Of a stretch of DNA of 64,000 nt, positions 46,959 to 55,615 are shown piece by piece. Below the pieces are notes generated by a model. The model saw nothing but the letters and a program-made list of their open reading frames with translations, did no database searches and was not told where the DNA came from. Each line of letters starts with the position of its first letter. Positions within the stretch are counted from its first letter, which is position 1. Origin of the DNA: Sneathia sanguinegens (GTDB lineage: Bacteria > Fusobacteriota > Fusobacteriia > Fusobacteriales > Leptotrichiaceae); the NCBI RefSeq assembly GCF_001517935.1, contig NZ_LOQF01000001.1, positions 124,001-188,000 of the forward strand. Direction: 5' to 3'. Both the position numbers and the translations under genes were made by a program.

Positions 46959-47603
46959 ATGACTTGGAAAGATATTTTAATTAATGAAGAAAAAAAAGAA
47001 TATTTTAAAAATTTAGAAAAATTTTTAAAGGAAGAATATACAAATAAGGTTATATATCCAAAAAAAGAAGAGATATATAGAGCATTTGACTTGGTTTCCT
47101 ATGAAAATGTTAAGGTTGTTATTCTTGGACAAGATCCTTATCATAATGTAGGACAAGCAAATGGCTTAGCATTTTCAGTTAATGAAAATATAGAATTGCC
47201 AGCTTCTTTGAAGAATATATATAAAGAAATTGAAAATGAATATGGTTATAGGATGCAAAAAAATGGAGATTTAACTAATTGGGCAAAGCAGGGGGTTCTT
47301 TTACTTAATACAGTTTTAACAGTTGAAGAACATAAACCAAACTCTCATAAAAACAAAGGTTGGGAACAATTTACAGATGCAATTATTAAATATTTAAGTT
47401 CAAGAGAAAAACCTTTAATTTTTGTTTTATGGGGTTCGAATGCAAGGTCTAAGAAAAAATATATAGCGACTAGACACTATGTATTAGAAGCTCCACATCC
47501 AAGTCCTTTATCATGCTATAGAGGTTTTTTTGGCTGTAACCATTTTAAAAAAATAAATGAAATATTACAATATTTACACGAAAAAGAAATTAATTGGTAT
47601 TAG
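46959..47603 (+). CDS. ung: Uracil-DNA glycosylase
   Basis: Removes uracil from DNA. Family 1 signatures are VVILGQDPYHNVGQANGLAFSV with the catalytic Asp, LLLNTVLTVE, VLWGSNARSKK, and the leucine-loop motif HPSPLSCYRGFFGCNHF with the catalytic His. The 214 residues are slightly short but complete. It starts 1 base after glmS. Confidence 0.96.
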   Translation: MTWKDILINEEKKEYFKNLEKFLKEEYTNKVIYPKKEEIYRAFDLVSYENVKVVILGQDPYHNVGQANGLAFSVNENIELPASLKNIYKEIENEYGYRMQKNGDLTNWAKQGVLLLNTVLTVEEHKPNSHKNKGWEQFTDAIIKYLSSREKPLIFVLWGSNARSKKKYIATRHYVLEAPHPSPLSCYRGFFGCNHFKKINEILQYLHEKEINWY

Positions 47604-47615
47604 AAAGGTGTTTTT

Positions 47616-49043
47616 ATGTTTGAAAATGTTGAATATGAAATATTACAAAAAGGTAAAGACTTTGTATTTAATTCTATAGAATATGATTCAAGAAAAATAC
47701 AAAAGGGAGATATTTTCGTTGCAATGAAAGGCTTTAGTACAGATGGCAATAACTATATAGATAAAGCAATAAAAAATGGAGCTGTTTGTATTTTGACCGA
47801 TGAAAAAGAACATAATTTTTCTGCGTATAAGGATATAAGTTTTTACTATATTAAAGATTTAAGAAAACATCTTGGTGTAATTTGTGCTAATCTATATGGA
47901 CATCCTGAAAAAAAATTAAAGATAATAGGTGTTACTGGAACTAATGGTAAGACTACAAGTACATATATTTTAGAAAATATTTTGGAAAATAGTTCAAGAG
48001 TGGGAACAACTAATTATAGGGTTAAAGATAAGTTTTATGAAGCACATAATACTACACCAGAATCTATGGATATAATAAAATTAATGGCTGAAAGTGTAGA
48101 AAAAGGTGTTGAATATTTCATAATGGAAGTTAGCTCACATGCACTAGCTTTGGGAAGAGTTGACATGCTTGAATTTGATGGGGCTATATTCACAAATTTA
48201 ACACAAGATCACTTAGATTACCATAAAACTTTTGAGGCATATTTTAAGGCTAAATGTCATTTAATGGATTTGCTTAAAAAGGATGCTAAAATTAGTTTGA
48301 ATGTAGATGACAAATACATAAAGACTATTCACTCTAAAAAAGCTGTTAGCTTTGGAATAAAAAATGGAGAAATAAGAGGAGAAGTCCTAGAATATACAAA
48401 TAAGGGTATGAATATTCTAATTAAGGTGAAAGATGAAATAAAAAAATTCCATACAAGTCTTATTGGAGAATATAATCTATATAATATTTTAGGTGTTGTA
48501 TCAGTCCTTATTAATCTTGGAATAGATCTTAATGAAATAGTTGATAAAATATCAAAAATGAAACCTGTTGTTGGAAGATTTGAACTAATAGAAAATAATC
48601 TAAATGCAAGAATAGTTGTTGATTATGCACATACACCAGATGGTCTTGAAAATGTACTTAATACTTTGAAAAATATAACAAAGGGAAAAGTATATTGTGT
48701 ATTTGGTGCAGGTGGAGATAGAGATAAAACAAAAAGACCAATTATGGGAAAAATAGCTACAAAATATTGTGATTATTTAATATTAACATCTGATAATCCT
48801 AGAACAGAAGATCCCTTAGCAATATTAAGTGATATAGAAGAAGGAATAAAGGAACAAAATTATACTAAATATATAAAAATAGAAAAAAGAGAAGAAGCAA
48901 TTAAATATGCAATTTCTTTGTTGAAAGAAAATGATGGTTTAATGATAGCAGGAAAAGGTCATGAAACTTATCAAATAATAGGAACAAAGACTAGGTATTT
49001 TTCAGATCAAGAAGAAGTAAAAAAATGCTTACAAAATTTTTAA
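47616..49043 (+). CDS. murE: UDP-MurNAc-tripeptide synthetase MurE
   Basis: Adds the third amino acid to UDP-MurNAc-dipeptide. The 475 residues show YDSRKIQKGDIFVA, the P-loop GVTGTNGKTTSTY, MEVSSHALALGRV, NLTQDHLDYHKTFEAY and VDYAHTPDGL. The specificity motif is DNPR (SDNPRTEDPLA), as in enzymes that add meso-diaminopimelate and unlike lysine-adding MurE. In Fusobacteria the residue could also be lanthionine. It lies 12 bases after ung. Confidence 0.95.
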   Translation: MFENVEYEILQKGKDFVFNSIEYDSRKIQKGDIFVAMKGFSTDGNNYIDKAIKNGAVCILTDEKEHNFSAYKDISFYYIKDLRKHLGVICANLYGHPEKKLKIIGVTGTNGKTTSTYILENILENSSRVGTTNYRVKDKFYEAHNTTPESMDIIKLMAESVEKGVEYFIMEVSSHALALGRVDMLEFDGAIFTNLTQDHLDYHKTFEAYFKAKCHLMDLLKKDAKISLNVDDKYIKTIHSKKAVSFGIKNGEIRGEVLEYTNKGMNILIKVKDEIKKFHTSLIGEYNLYNILGVVSVLINLGIDLNEIVDKISKMKPVVGRFELIENNLNARIVVDYAHTPDGLENVLNTLKNITKGKVYCVFGAGGDRDKTKRPIMGKIATKYCDYLILTSDNPRTEDPLAILSDIEEGIKEQNYTKYIKIEKREEAIKYAISLLKENDGLMIAGKGHETYQIIGTKTRYFSDQEEVKKCLQNF

Positions 49044-49090
49044 AAATATGTTAATATAATTCGTAAATAAATAAAGGGGGAATCTGAAAA

Positions 49091-50137
49091 TTGAAAAAAA
49101 TCTTTAAAATTTTATTGGGAGTCTTAACTATTTTCACACTATTCGCTTGTGGAAAACAAAATTCTAATGTTGTAAACATTTATACATGGACATATTTTAT
49201 TCCAGAAGAAATTATAGAAAATTTCGAAAAAGAAACAGGAATAAAAGTTAATATTAGTTATTATGATAATAATGACACTTTACTTACTAAACTATTTACA
49301 GGAAGTACACAATATGATATTATTTCACCCTCAACAGATTATGTAGATATTTTAGTGAAAAAAGGACTTTTAGAAAAGCTTGATAAAAATAAATTGGGAA
49401 AAACTTTTGAGAATTTAGATACAGATAGATTAAAATTATATGAATTTGCAAAAGGTTATGATGAAGGTTTAAATTATTCAATACCATATGGATATTTTGC
49501 AACAGGAATTAATGTAAATACTAAGGTATTAGGTAAAGATTTTCCACATGATTTAAGCATATTTTTAAATGAAAAATATAAGGGTTCAATGACTATGTTA
49601 GACGATGGTCGTGAAGTTATAGGAATGGTATTACAAAATTTAGGCTATCCATCAAATTCTAAAGATGATAAACAATTAAATGAAGTAAAAGATTTATTGA
49701 TTAAATATAAGAAAAATTTAGCAAAATTTGATAGTACAACCTTTGGAAAGGGTCTAGCATCAGGCGAATTTGTTGTTTGTCATGGTTATCCAGATGTGTT
49801 TTATGAAACAAGTGAAGAAGAACAAAAAAACTTTGTCTATTTCTTACCTAAGGGTGCAATGATGTACATAGATAGTATGTCAATATTAAAGAAGGCACCT
49901 AATAAGGATAATGCATATAAGTTCTTGGAATATTTATATAGACCAGAAAATTATGTTAAGGTAGCAGAAAGATTTAGACAAATACCTGTTATTAAAGGAG
50001 TTGAGCAAAAAGCTAAAATTAAGCCAATAATAACAGCAGAAGAAGTTGTAAAGAATGCTAAATTACCAATGAGTTTGGATGAAGAAGCTAAGGAAAAACA
50101 AGATAGAATATGGAATGAAGTTAAATTAGCAAAATAG
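49091..50137 (+). CDS. PotD-like polyamine-binding lipoprotein
   Basis: Spermidine/putrescine-type solute-binding protein of 348 residues: NIYTWTYFIPEEIIENFEKETGI, YDIISPSTDYVDILVKKGLLEKLD, INVNTKVLGKDFP. The lipobox LFAC lies near residues 17-20. The start is TTG at 49091, 10 bases after the GGGGG ribosome site at 49076-49080; no ATG gives a signal peptide. No potABC genes are adjacent, so the partner permease must lie elsewhere. Confidence 0.9.
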   Translation: MKKIFKILLGVLTIFTLFACGKQNSNVVNIYTWTYFIPEEIIENFEKETGIKVNISYYDNNDTLLTKLFTGSTQYDIISPSTDYVDILVKKGLLEKLDKNKLGKTFENLDTDRLKLYEFAKGYDEGLNYSIPYGYFATGINVNTKVLGKDFPHDLSIFLNEKYKGSMTMLDDGREVIGMVLQNLGYPSNSKDDKQLNEVKDLLIKYKKNLAKFDSTTFGKGLASGEFVVCHGYPDVFYETSEEEQKNFVYFLPKGAMMYIDSMSILKKAPNKDNAYKFLEYLYRPENYVKVAERFRQIPVIKGVEQKAKIKPIITAEEVVKNAKLPMSLDEEAKEKQDRIWNEVKLAK

Positions 50138-50144
50138 AAAAAGA

Positions 50145-50178
50145 AACAAATATCTCAATTGAGGTGTTTGTTTTTTTT
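50145..50178 (+). terminator. Terminator after the PotD-like gene
   Basis: A 12-bp stem AACAAATATCTC/GAGGTGTTTGTT (G-T pairs) with an AATT loop and a run of T. Confidence 0.88.
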
Positions 50179-50180
50179 AT

Positions 50181-50220
50181 AAAAAAAGGATTAACTCCTA
50201 CCTGACATAGAAGTTAATCC
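50181..50220 (-). terminator. Terminator after methionine gamma-lyase
   Basis: Minus strand GGATTAACT/AGTTAATCC, 9-bp perfect stem with a 15-base loop followed by seven T. It faces the plus-strand terminator. Confidence 0.88.
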
Positions 50221-50229
50221 ATAGATATG

Positions 50230-51435
50230 TTATTTGATTTGATCTAAGGCTTGTTTCAAATCGGCAATGATATCATCAACATTTTCCAATCCAACTGACA
50301 ATCTAACCATACCATCTGTAATACCTGCATTTAATCTTTCTTCTTGTGTATATGGTGAGTGTGTCATTGAAGCTGGATGTTGAATTAATGTTTCACAATC
50401 TCCTAAAGATACGGCTAATGTACAAAGTTTAACGCTATTCATCAATTTCTTACCTGCTTCTAAGCCACCTTTTAATTCAAATGACATCATAGCACCAGGT
50501 AATTTCATTTGTTTTTTAGCAACTTCATAAGCACCAAAACTCTTTAATCCTGGATATTGAATAGAAGCTATCTTAGGATGTTTTTCTAAGAATTCAGCAA
50601 CTTTCATAGCATTGTAGCAGTGTCTTTCCATTCTTATTTCCAATGTCTTTAATCCTCTATTTATTAAATAAGCATTAAATGGTGCAAGAACAGATCCAGT
50701 AAAGTCTTTAACCCCCACTAATCTTGCTTTGTCAACAAGATCTTTTCTTGAAATTACGAAACCTGCTATTACATCTCCGTGACCATTTAAGTATTTTGTT
50801 GCTGAGTGAACAACCATATCAGCACCTAAAGATAATGGTTTTTGAATGTATGGTGAACAATAAGTATTGTCAACAATTACAATACAGTCTTTATTGTAAT
50901 CATGTACTATTTTTGCAACTTTTTCTATATCTATTATTGTCATATTAGGATTTGCTGGTGTTTCAAGATAAACAATCTTAGTATTCTTCTTTAATGACTT
51001 CTTAACTAAGTCTAAATCAGTCATATCAATGAAATCAACATCAATTCCAAATTTTGTAATACCATGGTTTAAATAAGCAAATGTACAACCATATAGAGTT
51101 TTAGCAGCAAGGATGTGATCTCCTTTTTCAATGTTAGTCCAAATAGCACTTGTTATTGCACCCATACCAGATGCAGTTGCAAGAGCAGCTTCTCCACCTT
51201 CAAGCATAGCAACCTTTGCTTCTATTTCAGCACATGATGGATTTCCAAGTCTTGAATATATATATCCGTCTTCTTCAAGAGCAAATCTTCTACCACCTTG
51301 TTCAGCACTATCAAATATAAATGTAGATGTTTGATATATTGGAGTTGCTAAAGCTCCAAAAGTGTTTTTCATATGACCTGCATGTATTGCTTGTGTAGCA
51401 AAACCCATTTTTTTCATTTCTTCATTACTATTCAT
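50230..51435 (-). CDS. megL: L-methionine gamma-lyase (PLP trans-sulfuration family)
   Basis: Breaks methionine into methanethiol, ammonia and 2-oxobutyrate; related enzymes act on cystathionine or homocysteine. The 401 residues contain YSRLGNPSCAEIEAKVAMLEGG, the PLP lysine in SATKYLNGHGDVIAGFV, and LYGCTFAYLNHG, where the cysteine matches the methionine gamma-lyase-specific Cys116. AAGGAGG precedes the start. It lies 4 bases after an NhaC-family transporter gene, making a two-gene unit that probably imports and ferments a sulfur amino acid. H2S or methanethiol production is expected from the family. Confidence 0.92.
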   Translation of the reverse strand: MNSNEEMKKMGFATQAIHAGHMKNTFGALATPIYQTSTFIFDSAEQGGRRFALEEDGYIYSRLGNPSCAEIEAKVAMLEGGEAALATASGMGAITSAIWTNIEKGDHILAAKTLYGCTFAYLNHGITKFGIDVDFIDMTDLDLVKKSLKKNTKIVYLETPANPNMTIIDIEKVAKIVHDYNKDCIVIVDNTYCSPYIQKPLSLGADMVVHSATKYLNGHGDVIAGFVISRKDLVDKARLVGVKDFTGSVLAPFNAYLINRGLKTLEIRMERHCYNAMKVAEFLEKHPKIASIQYPGLKSFGAYEVAKKQMKLPGAMMSFELKGGLEAGKKLMNSVKLCTLAVSLGDCETLIQHPASMTHSPYTQEERLNAGITDGMVRLSVGLENVDDIIADLKQALDQIK

Positions 51436-51439
51436 AATT

Positions 51440-52795
51440 TTAATCCTCCTTAACCTTATCTAATTCGAAATCCCATTCTTTTTTTGTAGTTGTATATGGG
51501 ATATAGATAGATATTATAGCAAATATTGCTAATATAAATTGATACCAGAAATATGGTATTATATCAAATGGACTCAAAAGTCCTTTAGTTAAACTAGCAG
51601 CTATTAATACTTGTGCACCATAAGGAATTAAACCTTGAAATACACAAGAAAAAGTATCAAGTAGAGAAGCTGATCTTCTAGGGTCTACTTTGTATTCTTT
51701 AGAAATTTCTTTTGCAACAGGACCAGCTATAATTATAGCAACAGTATTATTAGCTACTGCAATATCTAATATTGAAATCAATACACAAATTCCAAGTTCT
51801 GCTGACTTTTTACCTTTTAAAAGTTTTTTTGCTTTTTGAATTATCCATTCTATTCCTCCAGCTTTTGTAACCAGATATGCAAGACCTCCAGTCAATAGAG
51901 ATAATAGGAATATTTCAAACATTCCATTGAAACCTTCATAAATTTTTTGTGTATATTTTAATAATGTAAATGACTTTGTGGCAAGTCCAATAGCACCTGA
52001 AAATAAGATACCTATTGTTAATGTTGTGAAGACATTAAGACCAAATAAAGCTAATACTAATACTAAAATATATGGAACAACTTTAATTATTGTAAATGAT
52101 AAATTTGTAGTATCTACGACTTTAGCTGGAGTTACACAAAATAACAAAATCAAAAAAGTAATAATAGCAGCTGGTAATGCTATTTTAAAATTCATTCTGA
52201 ATTTATCACGCATTTCAACATGTTGTGTTCTAGTTGCTGCGATAGTTGTATCTGAAATAACAGATAAATTATCTCCAAACATTGCACCACCAACTAAAGA
52301 TCCTATCATTAATGCTAGACTTATACCTGACTTTTCTGCTAAACCAACTGCAAGTGGACCAACAGTAACTATTGTTCCAACAGATGTACCAGTTGAAAGA
52401 GATATAAATGCTCCCATTAAGAAAATACCAGCTACTAAATATTTAGAAGGAATTATGCTCATACCTAAATTAACCGTTGATTCGATACTTCCACTAGCAG
52501 CGGCAACACTAGCAAAGGCTCCAGCTAGAATATATATTAAGCACATTATGATAATATTTTCATCACCACAACCTTTAACAAGATTATCAAATTTTTCATT
52601 CATGCTTCCTTTAAAAAGAATAAAAGCAGAGATTATTCCAATAATTACAAATATTGGAGAATTTACAGCATAAAAACCTAATTCATGCCCTGTATATGTT
52701 AAATAAAATCCAGTAAATAAGTACAGTCCGATGAATATTAAAAATGGAATTAATGCTTTAGCACTTGGTTTTGGCTTAGAATCCATGTTGTTCAC
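51440..52795 (-). CDS. NhaC-family transporter (candidate methionine/Na+ transporter)
   Basis: Membrane protein of 451 residues with 11-12 hydrophobic segments. The blocks GTSVGTIVTVGPLAVGLAEK, GAMFGDNLSVISDTTIAATRT and PYGAQVLIAASL are typical of the NhaC/ion-transporter superfamily. Some NhaC members are sodium/proton antiporters, while others (MetT-like) are proposed methionine transporters. The tight link to megL (4 bases) favours sulfur amino-acid transport here; that is inference. Its promoter contains a 19-base element also found before the YfcC-family operon. Confidence 0.85.
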   Translation of the reverse strand: MNNMDSKPKPSAKALIPFLIFIGLYLFTGFYLTYTGHELGFYAVNSPIFVIIGIISAFILFKGSMNEKFDNLVKGCGDENIIIMCLIYILAGAFASVAAASGSIESTVNLGMSIIPSKYLVAGIFLMGAFISLSTGTSVGTIVTVGPLAVGLAEKSGISLALMIGSLVGGAMFGDNLSVISDTTIAATRTQHVEMRDKFRMNFKIALPAAIITFLILLFCVTPAKVVDTTNLSFTIIKVVPYILVLVLALFGLNVFTTLTIGILFSGAIGLATKSFTLLKYTQKIYEGFNGMFEIFLLSLLTGGLAYLVTKAGGIEWIIQKAKKLLKGKKSAELGICVLISILDIAVANNTVAIIIAGPVAKEISKEYKVDPRRSASLLDTFSCVFQGLIPYGAQVLIAASLTKGLLSPFDIIPYFWYQFILAIFAIISIYIPYTTTKKEWDFELDKVKED

Positions 52796-52824
52796 CTTCC
52801 TCTTGGAATATTTAATTGTTATTT

Positions 52825-52843
52825 CAATATATTATAACTTGAT
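52825..52843 (-). promoter_or_regulatory. Promoter core/dyad shared with the YfcC operon (NhaC-megL copy)
   Basis: CAATATATTATAACTTGAT on the plus strand is identical to 55483-55501. Read on the minus strand it contains TATAAT (52831-52836) within an imperfect dyad CAA-N2-TAT-N-ATA-N2-TTG. It precedes the transporter start by about 35 bases. Confidence 0.7.
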
Positions 52844-52888
52844 AAATTTAATATAATAGTATTCTTTTTTATAATAACATAGTTTGTT

Positions 52889-54052
52889 TTAGTTATTTAA
52901 AAAATCTAAAGCGACTTTTGCATAAATTGCACTACCCATTTCTAGTGCATCTTCATCCATATTAAATTTTGAATGATGTTGAGGATACTTACAATCTTTT
53001 TCTTCATTTCTAATACCTACAAAGGCAAGAACTCCTTTAACTTTATTGCAATATGCTGAAAAATCTTCAGCAGTAGGTCTTTTTGCAAGATGGAACAAAC
53101 AATCCTTACCGAATAAATCAATTGCACTCTTTTGTGCTATTTTTGTATATTCACTATCATTAATTACTGGTGCAGGATAGAAGAAATATTCCATTTCATA
53201 TTTTGCATTATAAGCTAGAGTAATTCCTTTTAGTATTCTTTCAATTTTTTTAGGAACTTCTTTTCTTAATACTGGACTATAACATCTAACTGTTCCTTCA
53301 AGCATAGCATAGTCTGGAATTATATTAGCTCCAGTTCCTGAATTAAGTAAACCAACAGTTACTACAACTGAATCATTAGGATCTATTTCACGACTTACTA
53401 TAGTTTGTATACTTTGTGTAAAAGCTGCAGCAATCGGAGTTGGATCTATACATTGATAAGGCATAGAACCATGTCCACCTCGACCTAAGATTTTAATTTT
53501 GAAATTATCAGCACTAGCCATTCTAGGTCCTTCTTCAATAGAAACTTTTCCTACTGGTACATCTGCCCAAAGATGTATAGCAAAGGCACTATCAACACCA
53601 TCTAAGACACCTTCTTCTATCATCTTATCAGCACCTTGACCAACTTCTTCAGCAGGTTGAAATATACATCTAACTGTACCATGAATTGAATCTCTCATAT
53701 CATTTAATATTTTGATAGCACCTAATAGTTGTGCCATATGACCATCATGACCACAAGCGTGCATTTTACCTTGATTTTTAGATTTATATTCTATATCACG
53801 AGTTTCTTGAACTGGCAAACAATCCATATCAGCTCTTAAAAGTACACATTTTCCAGGTTTATTACCTTTTATATCAATTACTAAACCTGTACCAGCCATT
53901 TTTTTGTATTTCAAATTCATTTTATCTAATTCTCTTGTTAAAACCTTGTTAGCTTCAAATTCTTCAAAAGCTAAACCTGGGCAAGCATGTAATTCTCTTC
54001 TAATGTTAATTACATAGTCTTTGTATTTTTTACTAAGTTCTTTTACATCCAT
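52889..54052 (-). CDS. M20-family amidohydrolase (N-acyl amino acid/hippurate type)
   Basis: Zinc amidohydrolase of 387 residues: LRADMDCLPVQET, the metal-binding MHACGHDGHMAQLLGA, FQPAEEVGQGADKMIEEG with the catalytic Glu, and AIHLWADVPVG. It removes acyl groups from amino acids, or acts on related amides. The start at 54052 has AAAGGAG 10 bases upstream; a longer frame to 54085 includes that site and the end of the previous gene and is unlikely. It is the partner of a YfcC-family permease 19 bases upstream, suggesting import and deacylation of the same compound. Confidence 0.9.
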   Translation of the reverse strand: MDVKELSKKYKDYVINIRRELHACPGLAFEEFEANKVLTRELDKMNLKYKKMAGTGLVIDIKGNKPGKCVLLRADMDCLPVQETRDIEYKSKNQGKMHACGHDGHMAQLLGAIKILNDMRDSIHGTVRCIFQPAEEVGQGADKMIEEGVLDGVDSAFAIHLWADVPVGKVSIEEGPRMASADNFKIKILGRGGHGSMPYQCIDPTPIAAAFTQSIQTIVSREIDPNDSVVVTVGLLNSGTGANIIPDYAMLEGTVRCYSPVLRKEVPKKIERILKGITLAYNAKYEMEYFFYPAPVINDSEYTKIAQKSAIDLFGKDCLFHLAKRPTAEDFSAYCNKVKGVLAFVGIRNEEKDCKYPQHHSKFNMDEDALEMGSAIYAKVALDFLNN

Positions 54053-54071
54053 TTTATATACACTCCTTTTT

Positions 54072-55451
54072 TTATGCTGGACCATAAGATATTTTTACTG
54101 CGATTGTTAAGAATATTGCAGATGAAATTGCTAATAAAAGTATAAGAGGGAATACAAATTTATACCATTTTGATAAAGGAATTTTACCATATGATAAGAA
54201 TAACAAAAGTCCCCCATATGTGAACCAAACTATATTTGATAAACCATCACCAAATTGATAAGCTAATATCATAGTTTGACGAGTTAGACCTATCAATTCA
54301 GATAAAGGCATAAGTATAGGCATCAATGCCATAGCTTTACCAGAACCAGATGGTACAAGACCATTTAAGAACGATACGACTATAAATACGGCTATTGCTG
54401 TTGCTACTGAAGGTAAACCTTGTAACATTCTAGACATTCCATAAATTATTGGGTCAATAATTTTTCCTTGTTCTAATGCCCATTGTACACCTCTTGCAAC
54501 ACCAACTATCATCGCACCATTGAATGCACCTTTACAACCAACTAAAAAACTATCTGCTATATCAGAAGCACTCATTTTATTTATAAGACCTGCAATTATT
54601 CCACTTAATATAAATACAGCAGTCATATCAATGATGTTCCATTTTAATTTAAGCATTCCATATACTGAAATTATAAAAGTTAATCCTAAAATAATTAATG
54701 ATATTTTATGAATAGAAGTAAATGGTTCATTTTTTGAAATATTTACTTTCAAATCAGTTGTATCAATATCTTTCATATAACTCTTTTCAGGATTTTTTCT
54801 TATTCGTTGAGCATACCAAAGTATATATATCAATGTTATTGGTATATAAATGAAATATATTATAAGTCTCAAACCTAATCCTGAAAAAATAGGTAATTGT
54901 GATATTTGATCTGCAATTCCTACAGTGTAGATATTAGTAGGACCAACCATAAATCCGACCATAAGACCTAATACTAATACTGAAACTCCAACGATAGTAT
55001 CATATCCTAGTGCTAATAGAATAGGTATAACTAAAGGAGCAAATGGAATACAAACTTCTATCCATCCTAAAAATCCACCTAAAATAGCAAATACGATAAA
55101 TAATACAGCGATTACTAAAGGACCACCTTTTGTTCCTACTGAATTAACTAACTTATTAATTCCAGCATTTATTGTCCCAGATTTATTATATATTTCTATA
55201 GATCCACCAACTAAAAGTATTAAAACAACCATATTAGAAGCACCCATTATACCATAAGGGATTGCTTTAAAAATTGCTAATGGAGATAAAAAATTTTTTG
55301 GAATATTGTGATAACTATTTGCAACTACAATAGTTCTTCCGTTAATGATTTGTCTTTGAAATTCACCAGGAGTAACTACATACGATGCTAGAATACATAA
55401 AACTATAACGAAAAACAACAACACAAAAGCATTAAGTTTTATTTTTTTCAT
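54072..55451 (-). CDS. YfcC-family (DcuC/ArcD-like) membrane transporter
   Basis: Membrane protein of 459 residues with about 12 hydrophobic segments. LNAFVLLFFVIVLCILASYVVTPGEFQR and the later GLVPSGSGKAMALMPILMPLSE match the YfcC group of the anaerobic C4-dicarboxylate/ion transporter superfamily. Substrates in this group include dicarboxylates, amino acids and peptides-like acids. AAAGGAG precedes the start. Pairing with an M20 amidohydrolase suggests an acylated amino acid or dipeptide as cargo. It is divergently placed from the LysR gene. Confidence 0.87.
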   Translation of the reverse strand: MKKIKLNAFVLLFFVIVLCILASYVVTPGEFQRQIINGRTIVVANSYHNIPKNFLSPLAIFKAIPYGIMGASNMVVLILLVGGSIEIYNKSGTINAGINKLVNSVGTKGGPLVIAVLFIVFAILGGFLGWIEVCIPFAPLVIPILLALGYDTIVGVSVLVLGLMVGFMVGPTNIYTVGIADQISQLPIFSGLGLRLIIYFIYIPITLIYILWYAQRIRKNPEKSYMKDIDTTDLKVNISKNEPFTSIHKISLIILGLTFIISVYGMLKLKWNIIDMTAVFILSGIIAGLINKMSASDIADSFLVGCKGAFNGAMIVGVARGVQWALEQGKIIDPIIYGMSRMLQGLPSVATAIAVFIVVSFLNGLVPSGSGKAMALMPILMPLSELIGLTRQTMILAYQFGDGLSNIVWFTYGGLLLFLSYGKIPLSKWYKFVFPLILLLAISSAIFLTIAVKISYGPA

Positions 55452-55482
55452 ATATCTTCTCCTTTCGTAGAATATTATTTAG

Positions 55483-55501
55483 CAATATATTATAACTTGA
55501 T
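55483..55501 (-). promoter_or_regulatory. Promoter core/dyad shared with the NhaC-megL operon (YfcC copy)
   Basis: The same 19 bases as at 52825-52843, with TATAAT at 55489-55494 on the minus strand, about 30 bases before the YfcC-family gene. The flanking bases differ, so the match is not a wider duplication. The LysR gene next door is the obvious candidate binder. Confidence 0.7.
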
Positions 55502-55615
55502 TTTACTATGTGAAATTATTCTTTTTTTTTATATATAACAATAACAAAAAAATTTTTTTGATAATAAAAAAAACAAGTTACAATTATAATATAAGAATAT
55601 TTGGGGGATATTTTT

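Noticed and set aside
51978-52673. 231-residue plus-strand open frame opposite the NhaC-family gene
   Set aside because: It is entirely antisense to a clear membrane protein gene, has no ribosome site, and its Ile/Pro/Ala-rich translation is what the reverse of hydrophobic codons gives.
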